Shown: one piece after another, positions 49,732 to 59,140 of the stretch
How positions within the stretch are numbered: position 1 is the stretch's first letter
Layout of the letters: each line of letters starts with the position of its first letter
From: Fundidesulfovibrio terrae
GTDB taxonomy: Bacteria; Desulfobacterota; Desulfovibrionia; Desulfovibrionales; Desulfovibrionaceae
Direction of reading: 5' to 3'
Assembly (NCBI RefSeq): GCF_022808915.1
Contig: NZ_JAKZFS010000001.1
Span: 62,001 to 126,000, forward strand
Length of the DNA: 64,000 nt
The notes under the pieces: generated by a model
Seen by the model: the letters and a program-made list of their open reading frames with translations, nothing else
Database searches by the model: none
What the model was told of the DNA's origin: nothing
Made by a program: the position numbers and the translations under genes

Positions 49732-51432
49732 ATGGAAATGAGCCCCAAGCGGCCCTTCAGCCGCCGCTATTCCGCAGGCCTCATCAAGTTCGTCTCCTGG
49801 GGCACCCTGGTGCTCATCCTGCTGTCGAGCCTGTTCCTGTCCATCTTTCTGGCCAACTACGCCCGGCAGGTGCTGCTGGAAAAGCAGTACGAGTTCGCCA
49901 GGCTCTGGGCCGAGACGCTCAACCACAACATCTCCCGCCGCTTCGCGCTGCCGGCCATACTCCAGTTCGGCGAGCTGAACCTGGCCAACCCGGAGCAGTT
50001 CAAGGTGCTCGACACCGTGGTGCAGTCGGTGCTGGAGGACTTCCCGGTCCAGGACCTGCGCATCTACACCTCGGACGGCGTGACGGTCTATGCCCTGGAC
50101 AAGTCCCTGGTGGGCCAGTCGGGCCTGGGGGGCGAGGCCGTGGCCCAGGCCGTGGGCGAGGGCAAGCTCCACTACGAATTCCTGTACCAGACGAGCCTTC
50201 TGGGAGCCATGTTCTCCCCCGAGATCGTGCCGCGCTCCGTGGTCATGCGCACCATGGCTCCGCTTCGCTTCAAGGGGTCGCTGCCCGTGGCCTTCGTGGA
50301 GGGCAACACGTCCGCCCCGAAACAGGGCGAGACCGGAGAGCCGGCGGCGGAGTCGGGAACTCCGGGCGTTCAGGCAACTCCGGGGACGCCGGCGGAGCAG
50401 GGCGGCCAGGCCGGACAGCCGGGACAGGGCGCGAACGCCGCCCCCGGACAGGGGCAACAGGGAAACGCCGCCCCCGGACAGGCGCAGGCAGGCCAGGGCG
50501 AAGTGAACCTGGTCAAGGTGGACGAGGTCATCGGCGCGCTGGAGTTCACCCAGGACATCACCGAGGACTACCAGAAGCTCATCACCTTCCAGCGCATCAT
50601 CATCCTGTCCAACCTGGTTTCGGCCTGCATCCTCTTCTTCGTCCTGCGCATGCTCATCCACCGCGCAGACCGCCTGAGCGCCCAGCGCCTCCAGGAGCGC
50701 GAGGTGTTCGAGCGCGAGATGCTCCAGAACGAGAAGCTGGCCAGCATGGGCCGCATGGTGGCGGGCATCGCCCACGAGATCCGCAACCCGCTGGGCATCA
50801 TCCGCTCCAGCTCCGAGCTGCTGGTGTCGCGCCAGAAGGACAAGGACCCGCTCACCGCCAAGATCCTCACGGCCATCAACGAGGAGGCCGTGCGCCTCTC
50901 CAAGACCGTGGGCGACTTCCTGGACTACGCCCGCCCCCGCAACCTGAACCTGGAACCCGTGGACCTGGCCCTCATCCTGGACCAGGCCTTGACCTTCCTG
51001 GAGCAGAAGTGCCGCGACCAGGGCGTGGAGGTGGTGCGCGCCTACGCCCGGGGGATCATGGTCCGGGCGGACAAGGACCTCCTCTACCGGGCGGTGTACA
51101 ACATCCTGGTCAACGCCCTGGAGGCCATGGCCGGGCAAGTGCAGGACGCCCAGGCCCGGGACGGGGAAGAGGGAGGCGTGCGCGGCCAGATCATCGTGCA
51201 GGTCACCCAGGACAAGGACGGCCCGAAGCTCACCATCATGGACACCGGACCGGGCATGCCCGAGGAAATCCGCGACAAGCTCCTGGACCCGTTCTTCACC
51301 ACCAAGCAGACCGGCACGGGCCTGGGGCTGGCCATCACCGCCAACATCCTGCGCAGCCACGGGGCCGCGCTCACGCTCGGCGAAAATCCCGAGGGCGGCG
51401 CCAGGGTGGACATCGCCTTCGCCAAGCCCTAG
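49732..51432 (+). CDS. Membrane sensor histidine kinase
   Basis: A 566-residue kinase. The first helix is residues about 18-42 (FVSWGTLVLILLSSLFLSIF) and the second about 285-308 (IIILSNLVSACILFFVLRML). The 240-residue periplasmic sensor between them ends in a Pro/Gln/Gly/Ala repeat stretch (residues about 195-265). The HisKA box is GRMVAGIAHEIRNPLGIIRS. The ATPase has NILVNALEAM (N box), MDTGPGMPEEI (G1) and GTGLGLAIT (G2). It is 12 bases upstream of the sigma-54 activator, clearly its partner. The signal is not known; the NtrB/ZraS-like form suggests an envelope or metal cue. Confidence 0.92.
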   Translation: MEMSPKRPFSRRYSAGLIKFVSWGTLVLILLSSLFLSIFLANYARQVLLEKQYEFARLWAETLNHNISRRFALPAILQFGELNLANPEQFKVLDTVVQSVLEDFPVQDLRIYTSDGVTVYALDKSLVGQSGLGGEAVAQAVGEGKLHYEFLYQTSLLGAMFSPEIVPRSVVMRTMAPLRFKGSLPVAFVEGNTSAPKQGETGEPAAESGTPGVQATPGTPAEQGGQAGQPGQGANAAPGQGQQGNAAPGQAQAGQGEVNLVKVDEVIGALEFTQDITEDYQKLITFQRIIILSNLVSACILFFVLRMLIHRADRLSAQRLQEREVFEREMLQNEKLASMGRMVAGIAHEIRNPLGIIRSSSELLVSRQKDKDPLTAKILTAINEEAVRLSKTVGDFLDYARPRNLNLEPVDLALILDQALTFLEQKCRDQGVEVVRAYARGIMVRADKDLLYRAVYNILVNALEAMAGQVQDAQARDGEEGGVRGQIIVQVTQDKDGPKLTIMDTGPGMPEEIRDKLLDPFFTTKQTGTGLGLAITANILRSHGAALTLGENPEGGARVDIAFAKP

Positions 51433-51444
51433 ATTGTCCGGGCC

Positions 51445-52818
51445 ATGGCAACTCAAGTCCTCATCCTCGACGACGAACGCAACTACCTGCTCATCCTGGA
51501 AGCCCTGCTGTCGGACGCCGGGTACGCCGTAACCGCCCTGGACGACCCGGAGATGGGCATGGCCTATCTGGAGGAGTCCGAGGTGGACGTGGTCATCACG
51601 GACATGAAGATGCCCAAGATGACCGGCCAGGAAGTGCTCGAGCGGGTCAAGAAGTCTTATCCCCACATCCCGGTGATCATCATGACCGCCTTCGGCTCCA
51701 TCGAGGGCGCGGTGGACGCCATGCGCGTGGGGGCTTTCGACTACGTCACCAAGCCCTTCTCCAACGAGGAGCTCATGCTCACCGTGGCCAAGGCCGCCCA
51801 GTTCGCCAAGACCCAGCGCGAGAACATCCTTCTGCGCAAAAGCCTGGAGGAGCGCTACGCCGTGCACCAGGTCATCGGGCGCTCCAAGGCCATGGGCCAG
51901 GTGCTGGAGATGGTGGACCGGGCCGCGCCGTCGCGCTCCACGGTGCTCATCATGGGCGAGTCCGGCACGGGCAAGGAGATGGTGGCCAAGGCCATCCACT
52001 ACGCCTCGCCGCGCAAGGACCAGCCCTTCATCACGGTGAACTGCATGGCGCTCAGCTCCGGGGTGCTGGAGAGCGAGCTCTTCGGCCACGAGAAGGGCTC
52101 CTTCACCGGGGCCGTGGCCAAGCGCCGTGGCCGCTTCGAGATGGCCCATGGGGGCACGCTCTTTTTGGACGAGATCGGCGAGCTCTCGGCGGACATCCAG
52201 GTGAAGCTCCTGCGCGTCCTGCAGGAGCGCACCTTCGAGCGCGTGGGCGGCACCCAGCCCATCGAGGTGGACATCCGGGTGGTCACGGCCACCAACAAGG
52301 ACTTGACCGCCGCCGTGGCCGCCGGAACCTTCCGGGAAGACCTCTACTACCGCCTGAACGTGGTGCGCATCGACATGCCCGCCCTGCGTGAAAGGCGCGA
52401 GGACATCCCGCTTCTGGCCGGGCACTTCCTGCGCAAGTACGCCGCCGAGAACTCCAAGAACGTCACTGGCTTCACCCCCGAGGCCATGGACGCCCTCACG
52501 GGCTACGAGTGGCCGGGCAACGTGCGCCAGCTCCAGAACGTGGTGGAGCGCTGCGTGGTGCTGGCTTCGGGCGAGCTCATCGGCGTGGAGGACCTGCCCG
52601 CCGAGGTGCGCGACGAGGAGACCCAGTACAAGTCCGCCGTGGACCTTTTGCCCGTGCAGATCAACCTGGGCGAGACGCTTGAGAAGATCGAGGCCGCCCT
52701 GGTGCGCCGCGCCCTGGCCCGCACCGACTTCGTGCAGGTGAAGGCCGCCGAGATGCTGGGCGTCTCCAAGAGCTTGCTGCAATACAAGCTCAAGAAGTAC
52801 AACATTGCGGGACACTGA
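51445..52818 (+). CDS. Sigma-54-dependent response regulator (NtrC family)
   Basis: A 457-residue regulator. The receiver domain (1-120) has the phospho-acceptor Asp in [17 protein letters not shown]. The AAA+ domain has Walker [16 protein letters not shown], the sigma-54 contact loop reading GSFTGA rather than GAFTGA, Walker [12 protein letters not shown], and the R-finger region. The Fis-type helix-turn-helix is at the end ([20 protein letters not shown]). It activates sigma-54 promoters after phosphorylation by the adjacent kinase. GSFTGA is a known natural variation and should still function. The downstream helicase gene overlaps its stop by 14 bases. Confidence 0.94.
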   Translation: MATQVLILDDERNYLLILEALLSDAGYAVTALDDPEMGMAYLEESEVDVVITDMKMPKMTGQEVLERVKKSYPHIPVIIMTAFGSIEGAVDAMRVGAFDYVTKPFSNEELMLTVAKAAQFAKTQRENILLRKSLEERYAVHQVIGRSKAMGQVLEMVDRAAPSRSTVLIMGESGTGKEMVAKAIHYASPRKDQPFITVNCMALSSGVLESELFGHEKGSFTGAVAKRRGRFEMAHGGTLFLDEIGELSADIQVKLLRVLQERTFERVGGTQPIEVDIRVVTATNKDLTAAVAAGTFREDLYYRLNVVRIDMPALRERREDIPLLAGHFLRKYAAENSKNVTGFTPEAMDALTGYEWPGNVRQLQNVVERCVVLASGELIGVEDLPAEVRDEETQYKSAVDLLPVQINLGETLEKIEAALVRRALARTDFVQVKAAEMLGVSKSLLQYKLKKYNIAGH

Positions 52819-55800
52819 CGAGCGCACCTCTGACGGCGTCGCCGAATACGTCTCGGCACTCAAGGCCTCCGAGCGCCTGAAAGACCGCATCTGCCACCAC
52901 CGGGTGATCCCCGCCCGCGACGCCGAATACGGCGAGCCGGTCAGGCCCCTGTCGCGGGCCGTGCGCGAGCTTCTGGCCGCGCGTGGTATCGATCGTCTCT
53001 ACAGCCACCAGGCCTTGTGCTGCTCCCTGGCCCGGGCCGGGCGCCACGTCGTCGCGGCCACGCCCACAGCCTCGGGCAAGACCCTCACCTACACCCTGCC
53101 GGTGCTGGAGCAGGTCATCGCCGATCCGGCCAGCCGGGCTCTGTTCCTTTTTCCCCTGAAGGCCCTGGCCCAGGACCAGCTGCGGGCCTTCACCGAGCTC
53201 ACCGCCGGGCTGCCCGCCTCCGCGCGCCCCACGGTGGGGGTCTACGACGGGGACACCACCCCGCACTTCCGCAAGAAGATCAGGCAGAACCCGCCCAACG
53301 TGCTCATCACCAACCCCGAGATGCTCCACCTCTCCATCCTGCCCCACCAGGAGACCTGGGCCACCTTCCTGGCCGGGCTCACCCACGTGGTTGTGGACGA
53401 GGTGCACACCTACCGGGGGGTCATGGGCTCGCACATGTCCCACGTATTCCGGCGGCTCGCGCGGGTCTGCGAGCGCTTCGGGGCAAAGCCCGCGCACCTC
53501 TTCTGCTCGGCGACCATCGGCAACCCGGGAGAGCTGGCCCAGGCCCTCACCGGCCTGCCCGTGGAGGTGGTCGATACGACCGGAGCGCCCAGCGGCAAGC
53601 GCCACTTCCTGTTCGTCAATCCGCTGCAGGGCGCGGCCCACACGGCCATCATGCTCCTCAAGGCGGCCCTGGCCCGGGGGCTTCGCACCATCGTCTACAC
53701 CCAGTCGCGCAAGATGACCGAGCTCATCGCCCTGTGGGCCGCCGAGAAGGCCGGGCCCTACGCCTCGCGCATCAGCGCCTACCGCTCGGGATTTTTGCCC
53801 GAGGAGCGCCGCGAGATCGAAGCGAAAATGGCCTCGGGCGAGCTCCTGGCGGTGATCTCCACCTCGGCCCTGGAGCTGGGCATCGACATCGGCGGCCTGG
53901 ACCTGTGCATCCTCTCGGGCTACCCGGGCACGGTGATGTCCACCTGGCAGCGCGGCGGCCGGGTGGGGAGAAGCATGCGCGAATCCGCCGTGATCCTGGT
54001 GGCGGGCGAGGACGCCCTGGACCAGTATTTCATGCGCCACCCGGAGGACTTCTTCGACCGCCCTCCCGAGGACGCCGTGGTCAATCCGGACAACCCGGCC
54101 ATCATGGCCCGGCACCTGGAGTGCGCCGCCGCCGAGTTCGCCCTGCGCCCCGGCGAACCCTACATCGCCTCGGAGGCCGCCCAGAAGACCGTGGCCCGGC
54201 TCATGGACACGGGCAAGCTCCTCCTGGACGCGGACGGCACGCGCATCCACTCCGGGCGCAAGGCCCCGCACCGCGACGTGGACCTGCGCGGCTCGGGCGG
54301 GCGCTACCACATCGAAACCGTGGACGGGGCCTCCATCGGGTTCATGGACGAGCACCGGGCCTTCCGCGAGGCCCATCCCGGAGCGGTCTACCTGCACAGG
54401 GGCGTGAGCTTCGTGGTGGAGGAGCTGTCCCTGGCCGACCGCCTGGCCCGGGTGGCCCCCAAAAACGTGGACTACTACACCCGCACCCGAGGCCAGAAGA
54501 CCACGGAGATCCTGGAGGTGAAGGCTCAGGGCGCGGCCTTCGGGGCTAGGGTGGGCTTCGGGCGGCTCAAGGTCACGGAAACCGTCACCGGGTTCGAGCG
54601 GCGCAAGACGCGCGGCGGGCAGCTTCTGAACATCGTGCCCCTGGACCTGCCGCCGCTCACCTTCGAGACCGAGGGGCTGTGGTACGAGATCCCGCGCGCC
54701 GTGCAGGACGAGGCCGAGCGACGGCTGTTTCATTTCATGGGCGGCATCCACGCCATGGAGCACGCCTCCATCGGCATCCTGCCCCTTCTGGTCATGACCG
54801 ACCGCAACGACCTGGGCGGCATTTCCACGCCCCTGCACCCGCAGCTAGGCCGGGCGGCGGTGTTCATCTACGACGGCGTGCCCGGCGGCGTGGGACTCAC
54901 CAAACAGGCCTACCGGCGCGCGGCCGAGCTTCTTGAGCGCACGCTTTCGGCCATCACCGGCTGCGCCTGCGAGAGCGGCTGCCCCTCCTGCGTGCACTCG
55001 CCCAAGTGCGGCTCCGGCAACCGGCCCATCGACAAGGTGGCGGCCGGGTATGTGGTGGAGTCCATCATCCGGGCCGCGCCCGAGACCACGGAACCCTTCG
55101 ACATCGAGACGGTAGCGGAACAGTCCGGCCAGTCGGGCCGCCCTCCGGAACCGGTTGGGGCGTCCGGAGATCGCCCTGCGCATGGGCGTCCTGCCGGATC
55201 ATCCGCCGTGTCCGCCACCTCCAGCAGTCCAGCTGCGCCGCGGGAGCGTTCCGGCACGAGCATTTCCCCTGGCGGCCCATCCTCGGACCACCGCGTCCAT
55301 TTCGTGCGCGGCGCGGCGCCGCTCCTCCCGGACACGCCCCCCGGCCGCTTCGCCGTGTTCGACCTGGAGACCCAGCTCTCGGCCCAGGAGGTGGGCGGCT
55401 GGCACAACGCCCGCAAGATGCGCGTGTCCGTGGGCGTGGTCTACGATTCGGCCCTGGACGAGTTTCTGGCGTTCACCGAGGACCGCGTGGACGAACTCGT
55501 GGCGACCCTTGCCCAGGCCGACCTGGTGGTGGGCTTCAACGTGAACCGCTTCGACTACGAGGTGCTGCGCGGCTACACGGAGTTCGACTTCGGCACGCTC
55601 CCCACCCTGGACATGCTGGAGCACGTGAAGAACCGCATCGGGGTGCGCCTGTCCCTGGACTCCCTGGCGTCCACCACCCTGGGCGCGTCCAAGACCGCCG
55701 ACGGGCTCAAGGCCCTCGAATGGTGGAAGCAGGGGCGCGTGGACGAGATCACCCGCTATTGCACGGCCGACGTGGCCATCACCCGCGACCTCTACCTCTT

Positions 55801-55876
55801 CGGGCGGAGCGCCGGCTATCTCCTGTACACTAACAAGGCCAAGAAGATCGTGCGCTGCCCGGTTTCCTGGAAGTAG
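52805..55876 (+). CDS. MrfA-like DNA helicase fused to an MrfB-like exonuclease
   Basis: A 1023-residue protein. Residues 60-420 form a superfamily 2 helicase with Walker A ATPTASGKTLT, DEVH box (VVVDEVHTYRG), SAT motif, and the motif VI region QRGGRVGRS. Residues about 560-740 are the DUF1998-like part with the zinc site CACESGCPSCVHSPKC. After a Pro/Ser linker, residues about 845-1010 match a DEDD-type RNase H-fold exonuclease (FAVFDLETQ; VVGFNVNRFDYEVL; TRYCTADVAITRDLY). In Bacillus these are separate MrfA (YprA) and MrfB (YprB), repairing mitomycin damage. Start TTG 52805 overlaps the regulator gene. Confidence 0.87.
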   Translation: MRDTDERTSDGVAEYVSALKASERLKDRICHHRVIPARDAEYGEPVRPLSRAVRELLAARGIDRLYSHQALCCSLARAGRHVVAATPTASGKTLTYTLPVLEQVIADPASRALFLFPLKALAQDQLRAFTELTAGLPASARPTVGVYDGDTTPHFRKKIRQNPPNVLITNPEMLHLSILPHQETWATFLAGLTHVVVDEVHTYRGVMGSHMSHVFRRLARVCERFGAKPAHLFCSATIGNPGELAQALTGLPVEVVDTTGAPSGKRHFLFVNPLQGAAHTAIMLLKAALARGLRTIVYTQSRKMTELIALWAAEKAGPYASRISAYRSGFLPEERREIEAKMASGELLAVISTSALELGIDIGGLDLCILSGYPGTVMSTWQRGGRVGRSMRESAVILVAGEDALDQYFMRHPEDFFDRPPEDAVVNPDNPAIMARHLECAAAEFALRPGEPYIASEAAQKTVARLMDTGKLLLDADGTRIHSGRKAPHRDVDLRGSGGRYHIETVDGASIGFMDEHRAFREAHPGAVYLHRGVSFVVEELSLADRLARVAPKNVDYYTRTRGQKTTEILEVKAQGAAFGARVGFGRLKVTETVTGFERRKTRGGQLLNIVPLDLPPLTFETEGLWYEIPRAVQDEAERRLFHFMGGIHAMEHASIGILPLLVMTDRNDLGGISTPLHPQLGRAAVFIYDGVPGGVGLTKQAYRRAAELLERTLSAITGCACESGCPSCVHSPKCGSGNRPIDKVAAGYVVESIIRAAPETTEPFDIETVAEQSGQSGRPPEPVGASGDRPAHGRPAGSSAVSATSSSPAAPRERSGTSISPGGPSSDHRVHFVRGAAPLLPDTPPGRFAVFDLETQLSAQEVGGWHNARKMRVSVGVVYDSALDEFLAFTEDRVDELVATLAQADLVVGFNVNRFDYEVLRGYTEFDFGTLPTLDMLEHVKNRIGVRLSLDSLASTTLGASKTADGLKALEWWKQGRVDEITRYCTADVAITRDLYLFGRSAGYLLYTNKAKKIVRCPVSWK

Positions 55877-55979
55877 GAATGATCACGGCTTGTCATGGGC
55901 TTGGACAACGGCTAATGATTCCGTCACAATCCGCGAACGGATATTCTTCCTGTCACGGGCAACGACAAGGACATACGGC

Positions 55980-56429
55980 ATGAAACTGACCACTCGCAGC
56001 CGGTACGGCACCCGGATGCTCCTCGACCTGGCCCAGAACGGAGGCGGAGGCCCCGTGCGTGTCAGCGAGATCGCCAACCGCCAGGGCATTTCCGTGAAGT
56101 ACCTGGAGAAGCTGTCGCGCATCCTCAAGAAGGCCGGCCTCATCCGCAGCATGCGCGGCTCCAAGGGTGGGCACCTGCTGGCCAAGCCCCCGGCGGACAT
56201 CTCCATGGGCGAAATCGTCAGGGCCCTGGAGGGCGACCTGAACCTAGTCACCTGCTGGACCGAACGCACCAGCTGCCCCCGCCTCAAGACCTGCGCCACC
56301 AGCAAGCTCTGGCAGGAAGTGAGCAAGGCCTTGCTCGAACGGCTGGACTCCATGAGCCTGGACGAGCTTTTGAAGAGCAGCGCCCTCGACGGCACCTCCG
56401 GAGCCTGCGAGCCGGGCAAGCCCCTCTAA
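55980..56429 (+). CDS. Rrf2-family transcription regulator
   Basis: A 149-residue winged-helix regulator. It starts MKLTTRSRYGTRMLLDLA. The recognition helix region is ISVKYLEKLSRILKKAGLI, followed by SMRGSKGGHLLAKPP. Cys92, Cys99 and Cys105 (TCWTERTSCPRLKTCATS) are placed like the Fe-S cluster ligands of IscR/NsrR, so redox or iron sensing is likely. The family takes its name from the regulator next to the hmc operon of Desulfovibrio vulgaris, and this gene has the same relation to the hmc/tmc-like genes that follow. TACC-N10-GGTA repeats upstream of both downstream operons are candidate targets. Confidence 0.93.
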   Translation: MKLTTRSRYGTRMLLDLAQNGGGGPVRVSEIANRQGISVKYLEKLSRILKKAGLIRSMRGSKGGHLLAKPPADISMGEIVRALEGDLNLVTCWTERTSCPRLKTCATSKLWQEVSKALLERLDSMSLDELLKSSALDGTSGACEPGKPL

Positions 56430-56436
56430 GACCACG

Positions 56437-56474
56437 GGCGGACCGGTCTCGCGCGAGGCCGGTCCGCCCCTTCT
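56437..56474 (+). terminator. Terminator after the Rrf2 gene
   Basis: Stem GGCGGACCGG with complement at 56459-56468 around a 12-base loop, followed by CCTTCTC. The T-tract is weak. Confidence 0.65.
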
Positions 56475-56666
56475 CTCCCCCCTGTTTTCGGCCCCTTCCA
56501 TGGACCGGCCCGGGCGCCTCCCTGCGGAGGCGCGTCTTGCGGCACGTTCCCACATGCAGTCATTTCCTGCGCAGGAAGCATCCCGAAGGGGTGCGGGGAA
56601 GAGTGGTGGCGCTTGCTTGTTAAAAGTGTCACAAGCCCCTTTGGAGGGGATTATGCCCTCTGTGTT

Positions 56667-56684
56667 TACCAGACTACGAAGGTA
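56667..56684. promoter_or_regulatory. TACC-N10-GGTA inverted repeat, operator candidate 1
   Basis: TACC at 56667 and GGTA at 56681 with ten bases between, followed by T. The same pattern and spacing appears at 59808. It lies about 55 bases upstream of the TTGACA box. A partly matching direct copy (ACGAAGGTA) recurs 43 bases downstream at 56719. Likely ligand: the Rrf2 protein. Confidence 0.5.
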
Positions 56685-56740
56685 TGATTGAATTAAGCGC
56701 CAATGTACTAATCCCTCCACGAAGGTAGAAAAGCATGCGC

Positions 56741-56769
56741 TTGACAGTTTATACACGGAAGCGTAGGCC
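56741..56769 (+). promoter_or_regulatory. Candidate promoter of the HmcE/HmcF-like operon
   Basis: A perfect TTGACA is followed after 17 bases by TAGGCC, a poor -10. If used, the message would have a leader of about 400 bases before the first gene. Activation by a regulator bound at the inverted repeat upstream could compensate for the weak -10. Confidence 0.4.
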
Positions 56770-57183
56770 GCATATACCTGAGTTAAAAAGAATCTCCGCC
56801 CGGCATTGATGCAAATGCAAAAATGGTCGGTGCATTCCGGAGAAGCTTCTCGGGTCGATGTGCTTGCGTCTCGGCCTTCCGAATCGGGCGGTCCAGGACA
56901 GGCACGGGATGCATGGGGTGGGGGGACTTCAAGTCCGCGCTGGCCGAAAAAGCCGTCGCGGACGGCCATCGCCGCGAATGGCGTCGCGGGCGCGATCCTG
57001 AAGCGCCGGCCGTCATGACGCGTTCGAGCGTCCGACGCAGGGGTTCTCCCTGCGCGGGGCCTTCCTCCCAACATGCGCCAAAACGTGATGCATCCGTCCG
57101 GTTCGGGCGGAACGTTGTTGGCGGCCGGGGGCCGTGGGGTGTCCGGCAGGTGACGTGGGACCATCACTTCCAAAGGAGAGGCC
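56770..57183 (+). other. Long leader or gap before the HmcE-like gene
   Basis: About 410 bases without a supported gene. A long open frame (from 56823 in the plus direction) runs into the next genes in a different frame and has an Arg-rich, implausible translation. Apart from a GC-rich stretch with several small hairpins, nothing recognisable. AAAGGAGAGG before 57184 is the ribosome-binding site of the next gene. Confidence 0.5.
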
Positions 57184-57834
57184 ATGTACGCATTCGTGAA
57201 CGGTCCGTTGGTATGGATCGCCTTCGCTGTCCTCGTGCTGGGGAGCCTGTGGCAGATCGTGTCGCTCTACAAGATGTCGAAGCGCACGGACAAGGTCTAC
57301 TACGACCACTACAACCCGGGCGCGGCGGCCGCGTCCGTCTGGGCCTGGCTCATGCCCTTCGGTTCGCGCAGCTGGCGCGAACACCCGGGGCTCACCGTGG
57401 GCACCTTCGCCTTCCACGTCTGCCTGATCGCGGTTCCCCTGTTCGCCCTGGGACACGCCGCCACCCTGGAGTTCAACCGGGGCATCGCATGGCCGAGCCT
57501 GCCCGACGCCGTGGCGGACAAGATGACCCTGGTCTTCCTGGCTGCGGCCCTGTTCCTGCTCATCCGCCGCTTCGCCGTGCCCCAGGTGCGCATCGTCACC
57601 GAATGCAAGGACATCGTGGTCTGGGTGATCACCGTGCTGCCGTTCCTCACCGGGTACTTGAGCGCCCACAAGCTGCTGCTCGACCCCGACACCATGCTCA
57701 TGTTGCACGTGTTCACCGGGTGCCTGATGCTCATCTGCATCCCCTTCACCAAGCTGGCCCACGTGTTCCTTTTCTTCATGACGCGCGCCTTCATCGGCAG
57801 CGAGTTCGCCCGCCGCGGCACCAAGACCTGGTAG
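57184..57834 (+). CDS. HmcE/TmcC-like membrane cytochrome b subunit
   Basis: A 216-residue protein with five hydrophobic segments, similar in plan to NarI, DsrM, HmcE and TmcC. Candidate haem-binding His residues lie in the helices FAFHVCLIAVPLFALGHAA, LSAHKLLL, LMLHVFTGCLMLI and KLAHVFLFF. The length (216) is close to HmcE. It would bind two b haems and pass electrons between the periplasm or quinone pool and the cytoplasmic CCG protein encoded next. AAAGGAG precedes the ATG; first gene of a three-gene operon. Confidence 0.87.
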   Translation: MYAFVNGPLVWIAFAVLVLGSLWQIVSLYKMSKRTDKVYYDHYNPGAAAASVWAWLMPFGSRSWREHPGLTVGTFAFHVCLIAVPLFALGHAATLEFNRGIAWPSLPDAVADKMTLVFLAAALFLLIRRFAVPQVRIVTECKDIVVWVITVLPFLTGYLSAHKLLLDPDTMLMLHVFTGCLMLICIPFTKLAHVFLFFMTRAFIGSEFARRGTKTW

Positions 57835-57844
57835 GAGGCACATC

Positions 57845-59140
57845 ATGTCCGATCAAATGCCCGTCAACGCCGAAGAGATCATGGCGGTCATCGAGCGCAA
57901 CGATTCCGCTCGCCTGCGCGCCTGGCTCAAGACCTGCACCTCGTGCGGCCTGTGCTCCGAGTCGTGCTTCTTCTACCTGGCCAACGACAACAAGCCCGAG
58001 TTCATGCCCCAGTACAAGGCCCGCAAGACTCTGGGCGAACTCATGAAGAACAAGGGCAAGGTCACCCGCGCCCAGCTCGAAGAGATGAAGGAGGTCGCCT
58101 GGGCCCGCTGCACCATGTGCCGCCGCTGCTCCCAGTACTGCCCCTTCGGCATCGAGATCGCGGTGATGATCAACGTGGCGCGCCAGTGCATGCGCACCCA
58201 GAACGTCTGCCCCGATCGCCTCATGACCATCGACCAGAGCTACGTGGAGTTCGGCAACCAGATGTCCATCCCGGACGAGGAGTTCGTCGAAACCTGCGAG
58301 TGGATGGCCGAGGAAGGCCAGGACCGCCTGAAGGACCTGGAAATCCCCATCGACAAGGAAGACACCAACATCATGTTCGTGGTGAACTCCCGCGAACCCA
58401 AATACTACCCGCAGGACATCCAGGAAGCGGCCATGGTCATGCACGCGGCCGGCGAGAACTGGACCATGCCCAGCCACGGCTGGGAGGCCACCAACCTCTC
58501 CATGTTCTCGGGCAACCTGAAGGTGGCCGGGCAGGTGACCCAGACCCTCTACGACGCGGCCATCAAGCTGCGCGCCAAGAAGATCTGCATCACCGAGTGC
58601 GGCCACGCCTACCGCGCCGCCAAATATGAAGGTCCCTACTGGACCAAGCAGCCCGGCGGGAAGGCCCCCGTGGAAGTCACCCACGCCGTGGCCCTCTTCC
58701 ACAGCTACATGAAGGAAGGGCGGATCAAGCTGAAGCACAAGTTCAAGGACGCCATCACCTACCAGCACCCCTGCAACCTGTCGCGTTCGGGCGACCTGGG
58801 CGAGCTCGGCGACGAGCTCATGGAGATGCTCTGCGAGAACTACGTCCCCATGGAGCCCCACCGCGAATGGAGCCACTGCTGCTGCGGCGGCGGCGGGTTC
58901 ATCCCCATGGGCGCGGACTACAAGAAGACCCGCATGGTCGCGGGCAAGGTCAAGGCCGAGCAGATCCAGAAGACCGGGGCCAAGTTCGTGCTGGTGCCCT
59001 GCCACAACTGCACGGACCAGATCAACGACCTGAACAAGGAATACAACCTGGGCATCAAGGTCATGAGCTTCAAGGAGCTCATCTGCGAACTCATGGACCT
59101 GCCGCCCCACATGAAGCCCGAAGGAGAGGAGGACGAGTAA
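57845..59140 (+). CDS. HmcF/TmcB-like CCG-domain iron-sulfur protein
   Basis: A 431-residue cytoplasmic protein. Two 4Fe-4S ferredoxin motifs are CTSCGLCSESC (residues about 25-36) and CTMCRRCSQYCPFGIEI (about 92-108). The C-terminal half has CCG-type domains, with HPCNLSRSGDL, WSHCCCGGGGFIP and VLVPCHNCTDQI; these resemble heterodisulfide reductase HdrB/HdrD. In Hmc and Tmc complexes this subunit takes electrons from cytochrome b on the cytoplasmic face. The final electron acceptor is not established. It starts 10 bases after the cytochrome b gene, and its stop overlaps the next start (TAATG). Confidence 0.92.
   Translation: MSDQMPVNAEEIMAVIERNDSARLRAWLKTCTSCGLCSESCFFYLANDNKPEFMPQYKARKTLGELMKNKGKVTRAQLEEMKEVAWARCTMCRRCSQYCPFGIEIAVMINVARQCMRTQNVCPDRLMTIDQSYVEFGNQMSIPDEEFVETCEWMAEEGQDRLKDLEIPIDKEDTNIMFVVNSREPKYYPQDIQEAAMVMHAAGENWTMPSHGWEATNLSMFSGNLKVAGQVTQTLYDAAIKLRAKKICITECGHAYRAAKYEGPYWTKQPGGKAPVEVTHAVALFHSYMKEGRIKLKHKFKDAITYQHPCNLSRSGDLGELGDELMEMLCENYVPMEPHREWSHCCCGGGGFIPMGADYKKTRMVAGKVKAEQIQKTGAKFVLVPCHNCTDQINDLNKEYNLGIKVMSFKELICELMDLPPHMKPEGEEDE

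Noticed and set aside
49672-52890. A 1072-codon minus-strand frame opposite the kinase and sigma-54 activator genes
   Set aside because: It mirrors the coding strand's third-position GC bias; composition is Leu/Gly/Val/His-rich and no motif is present.
56653-56691. A 12-codon frame (MPSVFTRLRRYD) with GGAGGGG upstream, overlapping the inverted repeat
   Set aside because: Too short to judge; the overlap with the operator candidate makes a chance frame more likely than a leader peptide.
56823-57183. A long plus-strand frame before the HmcE-like gene
   Set aside because: Arg/Gly-rich translation, no ribosome-binding site, and it continues out of frame through two real genes.
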